From a virus: DNA of 28,784 bases. The position numbers and the translations under genes were made by a program. Positions 14,171 through 19,751 of the stretch are shown here, piece after piece (the first letter of the stretch is position 1; the number at the start of each line of letters is the position of its first letter). The stretch lies in IMG/VR virus record IMGVR_UViG_3300024261_000121, positions 1 through 28,784 of that record. One strand, given 5' to 3'. The notes under the pieces were generated by a model, which saw nothing but the letters and a program-made list of their open reading frames with translations, had not been told where the DNA came from and made no database searches.

Positions 14171-14636
14171 CAGCTTTCTCTTCTACTTTTGGCTCAGACT
14201 TAGCTGCTCCTACGATTTGCCAGGTTTTACCATAATCCTCATGTATTTTTAGATAACCTGCATCATTTCTAACTAACTCTGCTGATACTGCTTTGCCAAC
14301 CAGCACATCAGTATTTTTCATAGAGTTTAGTCCAACAGCGTTCATAAAAAGCATTAAGGAAGTTTTCCCTATTTCAACATTTTTTTTCGCGCCATTAGCC
14401 TTTTCTGGTGATGGTTTGTTGTATTGCATACAAAAGTCATTTCTGACATTCATAGTAGTGCCATCGATTTCAAAAGTTATTCTAATAACTTTCCTATCAA
14501 GTTCTTCGTTATAGATTTCTTCTGAACCAGCATAATGTAAAACATGACGACCTGGTTCTATTGAACCACCGCCCCCACTATTTACACTTGTACTATCAAA
14601 CGCTTCACCATCATTATATTGTGTTAAATCAACCAT
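14136..14636 (-). CDS. Single-stranded-DNA-binding-like protein (DUF669 type)
   Basis: The 166-aa protein has a Gly-rich start (SGGGGSIEPGRHVL), then a beta-rich core with VIRITFEIDGTTMNVRNDF. A linker and an acidic tail ending DDTDHSENIPF follow. That C-terminus mimics the bacterial SSB tip that recruits replication proteins. DUF669-like proteins usually accompany Sak4-type ATPases, and the Sak4 gene is two genes upstream. It would coat ssDNA in replication and strand annealing. The ATG is preceded by GGAGGTAATT. Confidence 0.75.
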   Translation of the reverse strand: MVDLTQYNDGEAFDSTSVNSGGGGSIEPGRHVLHYAGSEEIYNEELDRKVIRITFEIDGTTMNVRNDFCMQYNKPSPEKANGAKKNVEIGKTSLMLFMNAVGLNSMKNTDVLVGKAVSAELVRNDAGYLKIHEDYGKTWQIVGAAKSEPKVEEKADDTDHSENIPF

Positions 14637-14671
14637 AATTACCTCCGTAAAAAATTAACACTAAAAAAAAC

Positions 14672-14869
14672 TTATCCGAGATCGTACTCTTCAAAGTCGC
14701 CTGTACGATCAATCAAAAATAACAAGTCTTTGATAATTTCTACCAACTCCTTGTTACCACCTTGGGGTAGTAAATGATCGTGTTCCCCATTTTCTTCTTC
14801 AACATGATCCAACAAAACTTTTGCCCTCTTCATGTAGTAGAGGGCATTATCATGCGATAACTTTGCCAT
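14672..14869 (-). CDS. Hypothetical 65-aa protein in recombination operon
   Basis: Reads MAKLSHDNALYYMKRAKVLL, then an acidic, His-containing stretch (EEENGEHDHLLPQG) and a helix ending FEEYDLG. The ATG overlaps the Sak4 gene stop as TAATG. All-helical, acidic and without a recognised family. It sits between the Sak4 ATPase and its probable SSB partner, so a recombination accessory is conceivable. Confidence 0.65.
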   Translation of the reverse strand: MAKLSHDNALYYMKRAKVLLDHVEEENGEHDHLLPQGGNKELVEIIKDLLFLIDRTGDFEEYDLG

Positions 14870-15654
14870 TAGGATTTATTGATTAACTTACCAATCTCGG
14901 CCCAAGTATTTTCAGCTCTGACAATAAAGTCATCGCCTTCTTCAACGACTGGTATTTCTTCTGGTAAACCATATCTATTTTTAGCAACCGCAGCAGGTGA
15001 TTCAGTTGTAACTAATATTCTTCCTGATTGCACAGTTTTATTAGTTAGTCCTTTGTTACCCTGCACTTTGACTGTTCCCTTTTTATAGTTAAGGAACAAA
15101 CACATATCACTAGCTTCAAGAACTAATGCTGATGCGTGTTTATTAAGCTTAAGTTCGTGGCGGTCATAACTTTCAGTAGATGGATCATGAAATGTTTTAA
15201 TCTGATTGTGTGCAATCAAACATATTCTCATGCTGTGTTCATTTCTTAATCTGTTCACCAGGTCAAGAAACTCTCTCCAATACTTAACTGCCTCTACATA
15301 ACCACGACCATAACCAAACGACTCAATAGATTTTTGATTATGTACTTCACAAGTCTTAGCAAAAATAATTGGTTCTAACCAATCTAAGCTGTCGACCACT
15401 AGAGATGAATAAGGCAACTCCTTTTCATCAACTAAAGATTTTAGATAACCAATAAAAGTATCGTAATCTTTTGCCAATGGAAAATGAGGAATGTCTCTGT
15501 TCTTGGTTAAGATACCTAGACCTTCTTCTGTTTGCAAAACTATTGGATCTTTTGAGCCAACAGCAAGTGTGGTTTTACCAAGACCAGATGGCCCATAGAT
15601 AATCACAATGCTTGGTTTTGCTTTCGCTTTCTTTTGTATTGCAGCTAGACTCAT
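14869..15654 (-). CDS. Sak4-type RecA-like ATPase (phage recombinase)
   Basis: The 261-aa protein has Walker A IIYGPSGLGKTTLAVG (residues ~18-33) and Walker B YSSLVVDSLDWLEP. IAHNQIKTF follows, then a Tyr/Asp/His stretch (YDRHELKLNK) typical of AAA_24/Sak4 proteins. These shortened RecA-fold ATPases anneal or exchange single strands with an SSB, here probably the DUF669-like protein. The start ATG overlaps the upstream stop as ATGA. Length is normal. It lies with two nucleases and the primase-helicase. Confidence 0.85.
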   Translation of the reverse strand: MSLAAIQKKAKAKPSIVIIYGPSGLGKTTLAVGSKDPIVLQTEEGLGILTKNRDIPHFPLAKDYDTFIGYLKSLVDEKELPYSSLVVDSLDWLEPIIFAKTCEVHNQKSIESFGYGRGYVEAVKYWREFLDLVNRLRNEHSMRICLIAHNQIKTFHDPSTESYDRHELKLNKHASALVLEASDMCLFLNYKKGTVKVQGNKGLTNKTVQSGRILVTTESPAAVAKNRYGLPEEIPVVEEGDDFIVRAENTWAEIGKLINKS

Positions 15655-15941
15655 TTTTTCACCTCATCAACGCCATGTATTTTTACTGGCTTTTTGTAAG
15701 GCGGTAATGCTGCCTCAAGTTTCTCTAACGCATTTCTAATGTTCTTACGAACCGATTGCATATGGTGCATGACTTTGGTTGCCTCGTTAAATGTTGGGGC
15801 AAGCTCTTCCTCTGCTTTTAAATCCTGTTGGATTTCTTCCACCAAAGGTTGCACCTTTTCTGTCAAATCTTTGTTAAAGATTTGTCTATTGTTTCCGTCT
15901 TTATCTTCAAAAGATAATAACGCTTTCTCTTCTTCTTTCAT
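15651..15941 (-). CDS. Hypothetical 96-aa coiled-coil protein
   Basis: Starts MKEEEKALLSFEDKDGNNRQ with GGAGG upstream (TAATG overlap with the nuclease gene). It is highly charged, with helical segments VQPLVEEIQQDLKAEEEL and VMHHMQSVRKNIRNALEKLE, then a basic C-terminus. No enzymatic motif is seen. Tight coupling with both the Cas4-like nuclease and Sak4 suggests a helper of the recombination module. Confidence 0.65.
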   Translation of the reverse strand: MKEEEKALLSFEDKDGNNRQIFNKDLTEKVQPLVEEIQQDLKAEEELAPTFNEATKVMHHMQSVRKNIRNALEKLEAALPPYKKPVKIHGVDEVKK

Positions 15942-16678
15942 TATTTAACCTCCAGGTTATTTTGAAATGTTACACAGTCAGGTTTGTATGCACAAAACCG
16001 ACACCAATCTCCAGCGTTGTAGGTTGGATCTTCACCCAATGCTTCCTCACACGCTGGCTTTAAGATATTAAAACCCCAATCGACTAGATCGACAGCTTGA
16101 ATATCAAAACTTCTAATAGGCCCATCTTTATGAAAAGATTTTTTACTTGGTTGGATGATCGTCATTTCTATGACTGTGTTTTCATTTCCCCACCGAGTCA
16201 ATGCGCCTAAACTATATGTCATTAATTGTTCGTTAAAATTTACATCGACTGGAAAATTACCAGACTTTAAATCTGCAACCACCATACGATTGTGTTCACC
16301 TAAGATAACTGCATCACTTGTTCCCCAACAGTCATCGCTAATTTCATTCATGTAAAGTTTTTCTTCTATTAAGAGTTTGCCATTGAGTTCTTCAGTTCTT
16401 TGATTAATGTAGTTGACGTAAGTTTCTGCTATGTCTATTTCTTCTTGGCCTATCTCTATAGCAAAGCCTTCTAGCTCTACTGTTTTGCCTAACCAATAAT
16501 CAGACAAAGTAATTCCATCTAATCTGTTTTTTAATAACTGCTCACACATCTCATGGATTGCAGTACCTCGTGCAGCAGGTAACGAAGATGTGTTTGGTGC
16601 TTCAGCATTAGGTATCGCTGAACCTGGACATCTAATAACTCTACTTATACTACTCGGTGCTAATTTCGCGTGTGCCAA
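15941..16678 (-). CDS. Cas4/RecB-like PD-(D/E)XK nuclease with Fe-S cysteines (DUF2800)
   Basis: The 245-aa protein opens with AHAKLAPSSISRVIRCPGS (Cys17). It continues through GTAIHEMCEQLL, CWGTSDAVI and VVADLKSG, which supply the acidic and Lys residues of the RecB-type active site. It ends with WCRFCAYKPDC (Cys226, 229, 235). One Cys early and three late is the Cas4/AddB pattern for a 4Fe-4S cluster. DUF2800 proteins accompany phage annealing recombinases and probably make single-stranded ends. The start is TTG with GGAG eight bases upstream, overlapping the resolvase gene by 29 bp. Confidence 0.85.
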   Translation of the reverse strand: MAHAKLAPSSISRVIRCPGSAIPNAEAPNTSSLPAARGTAIHEMCEQLLKNRLDGITLSDYWLGKTVELEGFAIEIGQEEIDIAETYVNYINQRTEELNGKLLIEEKLYMNEISDDCWGTSDAVILGEHNRMVVADLKSGNFPVDVNFNEQLMTYSLGALTRWGNENTVIEMTIIQPSKKSFHKDGPIRSFDIQAVDLVDWGFNILKPACEEALGEDPTYNAGDWCRFCAYKPDCVTFQNNLEVK

Positions 16679-17072
16679 TGTTGTACTCCTCTCTCATTAT
16701 TGCAGCCCACAGTTCAGTTGACATAACCGAAGCAATGTTAAAATCTTCTATGGGAAATAAATTGTTCTTGTGTGCGTAGACATCTGGTATGGCTACCTTC
16801 CAGTCTGCTCTGTCTGCTCGAAACCAAAGGCAAGGTAACAGATCAACTTTAAGTGCTTGCTTAACTGCTTGATCCCACCAATTTTTTAGATCGGCTTGTG
16901 ATACTGCTCTGCGTCTTTTAACTTCAATGGCATAACCAGGACAACCAAGTAAGTCGTGTCCGCCACCAAATGATTGACTGTAATTAACTTCCAATTTTAT
17001 CCCCAACAGTTGTTCTATTTGCTGTATGCACTCAAGCTCTCCCCTTCGGCCTTTCGACCTTGCATTAACCAA
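16650..17072 (-). CDS. Holliday-junction-resolvase-like PD-(D/E)XK endonuclease
   Basis: The 140-aa protein starts SKGRRGELECIQQIEQLL, supplying the early Glu12 and basic residues of Hjc-type enzymes. GGGHDLLGCPGYAIEVKRRR follows with Asp40 and Glu50-x-Lys52. Spacing and length fit archaeal-type Hjc/phage resolvases. It would cut branched DNA made by replication and Sak4 recombination before packaging. The frame starts with TTG directly after the stop of the HTH gene and lacks a strong ribosome site, so translation probably depends on coupling. Confidence 0.75.
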   Translation of the reverse strand: MVNARSKGRRGELECIQQIEQLLGIKLEVNYSQSFGGGHDLLGCPGYAIEVKRRRAVSQADLKNWWDQAVKQALKVDLLPCLWFRADRADWKVAIPDVYAHKNNLFPIEDFNIASVMSTELWAAIMREEYNIGTREISTE

Positions 17073-17264
17073 TTAACTTGCGACTGGTTCGATAGTTGAT
17101 TTAGTTTCTTCCTGCTCTATGACCTGAAGATCATAAAGAACCTTGCCACCCATTTTAGAATAGGTTGGGCCTTTGCCTTGCGCCCGATAATTTGCCAATG
17201 TTCTCGGAGACTTTCTCCATCTCTCTGCTAACTCTTCTTGTGTTAGCCAAACTTTATTATTCAT
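17073..17264 (-). CDS. Excisionase/AlpA-like helix-turn-helix protein
   Basis: The 63-aa protein reads WLTQEELAERWRKSPRTLAN, then YRAQGKGPTYSKMGGKVLYD: a MerR/HTH_17 fold in which the wing carries G-x-V-x-Y. Proteins of this kind act as excisionases or small regulators. It is the first gene of the long leftward early operon, with its own promoter and a divergent DUF3310 gene behind it. The integrase lies just to the right, so directing excision is plausible, as is regulation of this operon. Confidence 0.75.
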   Translation of the reverse strand: MNNKVWLTQEELAERWRKSPRTLANYRAQGKGPTYSKMGGKVLYDLQVIEQEETKSTIEPVAS

Positions 17265-17293
17265 AAATTTTACTCATTGTTCACGATTGTGTT

Positions 17294-17323
17294 ATTCTAA
17301 CCCATGCTTTTTTAATAAAGCAA
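17294..17323 (-). promoter_or_regulatory. Early leftward promoter
   Basis: TTGCTT (17318-17323, minus strand) and TAGAAT (17294-17299) are 18 bp apart, 30 bp before the HTH gene's ATG. AATCGTGA lies just downstream (17281-17288). An inverted pair GCTTT/AAAGC covers the -35. It would drive the whole recombination-replication operon. Confidence 0.55.
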
Positions 17324-17424
17324 GTGAACTGGAGAAAATATTGTAAATATAATTTAGAAATTTTCTTTACAAAAAGATTCACGAAATTTTACATTTAATA
17401 TTTAAAGATAATTAAGGAGCAAAA

Positions 17425-17694
17425 ATGTCTATAGATAACGCAACACCAGAAGAATGGAATCAAGCAATGAAAGGGGAAAAAGATATGGTTAATAAACCAG
17501 CACACTATCAGGGTGCAATAGAATGTATCGACTTAATAAAAGATCGTGTCGGTTCAAATAATTTTCCATCTTACTTAGAGGGAAACATTTGGAAATACTT
17601 TTATCGTTACAAAGACAAAGAAGAAAATATCCAGGACTTAGAGAAAGCTGCTTGGTATCTCAACAAATTAATTGAGCATTATAAAGAGCTGTAA
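17425..17694 (+). CDS. DUF3310 protein (SaV-like, putative nucleotide-related)
   Basis: The 89-aa protein matches the DUF3310 pattern: MVNKPAHYQGAIECIDLI at ~21-38, then YLEGNIWKYFYRYKDKEENI and DLEKAAWYLNKLIEHY. The family is widespread in phages and has been annotated as nucleotide-kinase related; direct function is uncertain. The ATG at 17425 has AAGGAG upstream; a second Met at residue 21 begins the conserved part. It is transcribed alone, divergently from the early operon and convergent with integrase, and ends before a strong hairpin. Confidence 0.85.
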   Translation: MSIDNATPEEWNQAMKGEKDMVNKPAHYQGAIECIDLIKDRVGSNNFPSYLEGNIWKYFYRYKDKEENIQDLEKAAWYLNKLIEHYKEL

Positions 17695-17736
17695 ACCGCA
17701 TAACTTCGTTAAGGGTAAACCTTGGGTTGGGTCAAC

Positions 17737-17773
17737 AAAACGCCTTAGAGAGCATCTCAGGAGGTCGTTTTTC
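17737..17773 (+). terminator. Rho-independent terminator after DUF3310 gene
   Basis: AACG (17739-17742) pairs with CGTT (17766-17769). An inner CCT-TA-GAGA / TCTC-A-GG pairing surrounds a GCA loop, and TTTTTCTC follows. It is 43 bp after the stop and separates this gene from the convergent integrase gene. Confidence 0.6.
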
Positions 17774-17790
17774 TCTAAAGCCAGGTAAAT

Positions 17791-18825
17791 TTACCCATTC
17801 ATAATAATCTTCTGAATATGGTCGCCAATCTTCTGTGCGTTCTCCACTGACACCTTTTCATGGATATGTGCATAGCGTTGAGTCGCTGCAATATCTCTAT
17901 GGCCCAACAAGTTACCGACCATACTTAGGTTCATATCCAAACCAATGCCAAAAGATGCATAACTATGTCGAAGATCATGCAATCTTAAATCTGGTGCATT
18001 GATTTGCTTTCTAATTCCATCCCAAAATTTTCTAGGACTACCGATCCCAACTATCGTGCCACTTGTTCTTGGCAAAGCATTAATAATGTTCATGGCTTGT
18101 TTAGATAAATAAATAACTCTGTCATCTCCATAACGCATTGTCTTGTGGTTTTTTAATGTAAGTTTATTGTCTTGCAAGTCTGACCATTTAGCACCAGCCA
18201 CCTCACCACACCTTGCGCCTGTTAATATCAACAACCAAATAAATGCAACTGAGTTAGTTAGCTCTGGTATTTTAGATTTAGCATTTAATATTCTTACAAC
18301 ACTATTCAGCTCTTCTTCTGTTAGATAGCGTTTACGTTTAGCCTCTGGGTTCTTTTCTATTCCGTCTATTGGGTGGTCTTTAATCTTGGCATGACGATAA
18401 GTTGCTTTTAATACTTCCAGGCATTTGTTAGCCATGATAGGTGCGCGTTGAGTTACCTTATCATGTAAAGTTTGTATCTCGCTGTCAGTAATTTCATCTA
18501 AATGCTTATGACCAAATAACTTCTTAATATCTTTGTCAAAAATTGCAGAATATTCTTTAGCACTCTTTGATCCTTTGTTGGTAAGTTTTTGCACATAGTT
18601 AGCAAACGCCTCATTCAATGTAAGCTTGTTCTTCTTATCCATTGGATCAATGCCAGTAGCCACTAGGCCCAAGTTCTTTTGTGCTAGGTTTCTTGCAACC
18701 TTAATAGGCAAGTCCAGAGATCCCAACTTCATGCTTCTACGCTTACCCTTAATTCTGTAGTAAACGTAATAACCAGTTGGGTATATTTTAAGTGCTTGTA
18801 TTTGCGTGTCGTTTTTGTATTTCAT
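17791..18825 (-). CDS. int: Tyrosine recombinase integrase
   Basis: The 344-aa protein has an N-terminal arm-binding domain (YVYYRIKGKRRSMKLGSLDL) and a core-binding SAM-like domain. The catalytic domain has Arg in LTGARCGEVAGA, His-x-x-Arg in LHDLRHSYAS, His in LLGHRD and the nucleophile Tyr in ATQRYAH. I start at ATG 18825 because GAGGAG lies just upstream; a frame from 18873 only adds residues shadowing the DUF1289 gene. It would recombine attP, about 385 bp to the right, with a host tRNA-Val gene. The stop lies in the palindrome GGTAAATTTACC. Confidence 0.95.
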   Translation of the reverse strand: MKYKNDTQIQALKIYPTGYYVYYRIKGKRRSMKLGSLDLPIKVARNLAQKNLGLVATGIDPMDKKNKLTLNEAFANYVQKLTNKGSKSAKEYSAIFDKDIKKLFGHKHLDEITDSEIQTLHDKVTQRAPIMANKCLEVLKATYRHAKIKDHPIDGIEKNPEAKRKRYLTEEELNSVVRILNAKSKIPELTNSVAFIWLLILTGARCGEVAGAKWSDLQDNKLTLKNHKTMRYGDDRVIYLSKQAMNIINALPRTSGTIVGIGSPRKFWDGIRKQINAPDLRLHDLRHSYASFGIGLDMNLSMVGNLLGHRDIAATQRYAHIHEKVSVENAQKIGDHIQKIIMNG

Positions 18826-19075
18826 CTTTGCTCCTCGTTTGTAGATGTCTAATGTCGTAATGTTCTGAAGCATTACGCAAGTTAATTATTTTTTTCTCTG
18901 TGTCAGAGAAAGTTCCCCAATCCCTTATTTCGGTTTGTGTTCTTCCACACCCCTTACATCGATCATCACCGAACTGTGTGGTTGAACAAATGCCAATACA
19001 AGGACTGTCTGCAACGCTCACACATCTCCCTAAAGTTTTAGATAGATCTGTAAATGTTCCAGTTTCAGTTTTCAT
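18788..19075 (-). CDS. DUF1289 Cys-rich protein overlapping integrase
   Basis: The 95-aa protein contains the DUF1289 signature: DSPCIGICSTTQFGDDRCKG at ~23-42, then CGRTQTEIRDWGTFSDTEKK. Four Cys (26, 30, 40, 43) probably bind zinc or an Fe-S centre. DUF1289 is normally a bacterial chromosomal protein, so it may have been captured from a host. Its last 38 bp overlap the integrase start, so both would be made from one message. No ribosome site precedes its ATG; a TGTCA/TGACA dyad does. Direct function is unknown. Confidence 0.8.
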   Translation of the reverse strand: MKTETGTFTDLSKTLGRCVSVADSPCIGICSTTQFGDDRCKGCGRTQTEIRDWGTFSDTEKKIINLRNASEHYDIRHLQTRSKDEIQKRHANTST

Positions 19076-19076
19076 T

Positions 19077-19159
19077 TGTCATACATTTGACAGCACTTAG
19101 GTGTTGTTTGTGTATTTATAGTATTAATAATGAATCAAGTATGACACTTTTGCAAGTGT
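19077..19159. promoter_or_regulatory. Integrase leader with TGTCA dyads and hairpin
   Basis: TGTCA (19077-19081) and TGACA (19088-19092) form a dyad touching the DUF1289 ATG. GTATGACAC at 19139-19147 repeats part of it inverted. ACACTT/AAGTGT (19144-19149/19154-19159) form a perfect 6-bp stem. They may be integrase arm sites or repressor operators. A TATAAA box lies between, but no clear -35 is seen. Confidence 0.4.
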
Positions 19160-19209
19160 TTCCCTAAATTAATGATGTATAGTGATTTGCAATGATACGT
19201 ATTTATATT

Positions 19210-19248
19210 GGTGTAAACGAGATGCTCTCCCAACTGAGCTAATCACCC
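19210..19248 (-). other. 5' half of tRNA-Val(TAC), probable attP core
   Basis: Read leftward, the 39 bases start GGGTGATTAGCTCAG and run through the D-arm (GCTC...GAGC), 5' anticodon stem TCTCG and loop TTTACAC with anticodon TAC, stopping after C39. The 3' half is missing: the next bases (AATATAAATACG) cannot complete the stem. Together with a tyrosine integrase ~385 bp away, this marks the integration site at the anticodon loop of a host tRNA-Val gene. The identity lies on the 5' side of the tRNA, the less common arrangement. Confidence 0.8.
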
Positions 19249-19271
19249 AAACGGCTGTTTTAAGCCAAAAA

Positions 19272-19745
19272 CTAGCCTATTGCAACCAATGAATTTTCGT
19301 CAAATAGATCCACATTTGTCATATGTCTGTCAGTATTAATCCATGCAATGCTATCCATAGCCCCCTGCAAACTATCTAACGAATTAAGATTTTTCATAAT
19401 TTCATCTGATATACAAATTGATTGTTTTTTGCAATTATTAAAAGGTAAGAAGTAAATAGTATTATATGGAACAGAGATAAGCGCAAAAACATCCAACGTG
19501 TTTTCTTGGTATTTTCTATTTTTGGTGTTAGCTCCTCTGCGTAAATCAAACCGCCAAGACACTCCACCTTTCTCAATGTTGTTTCTTGTTTTGACCTGGC
19601 ACTTAATTAAATGGTTGTTCCACTCAAAGATGACATCGGCTTCGGCTGCGTGAGGTAAGACTGTAACTGTATCGGAGACTTTGGCTAGAACTGAGGCGGT
19701 CAAGAACTCGCCACTACGACCAACCCTTTCCGTTTTTCTGGACAT
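19272..19745 (-). CDS. PD-(D/E)XK endonuclease, group I intron-endonuclease-like
   Basis: The 157-aa protein begins VGRSGEFLTASVLAKVSDTV (Glu13). It follows with PHAAEADVIFEWNNHLIKCQ and VKT, giving Asp37 and Gln50-x-Lys52, the layout of the PDDEXK_5 family that includes the cyanobacterial intron endonuclease I-Ssp6803I. No intron or HNH domain is present, so it is free-standing. It may cut competitor DNA or spread itself by homing. It is the last gene of the leftward structural block and ends 24 bp before the tRNA-Val half. Confidence 0.8.
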   Translation of the reverse strand: MSRKTERVGRSGEFLTASVLAKVSDTVTVLPHAAEADVIFEWNNHLIKCQVKTRNNIEKGGVSWRFDLRRGANTKNRKYQENTLDVFALISVPYNTIYFLPFNNCKKQSICISDEIMKNLNSLDSLQGAMDSIAWINTDRHMTNVDLFDENSLVAIG

Positions 19746-19751
19746 GGTTTA

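Noticed and set aside
17782-17793. GGTAAATTTACC palindrome as an att core or operator
   Set aside because: It is short, overlaps the integrase stop and does not resemble the tRNA half; probably incidental.
18826-18873. Extended integrase start at 18873
   Set aside because: The added residues shadow the DUF1289 C-terminus, while ATG 18825 has a GAGGAG ribosome site.
19160-19248. A complete tRNA-Val gene or a tRNA with a group I intron
   Set aside because: Bases beyond C39 cannot pair with the anticodon stem, no T-arm or 3' acceptor strand is found nearby, and no intron core or second exon is visible.
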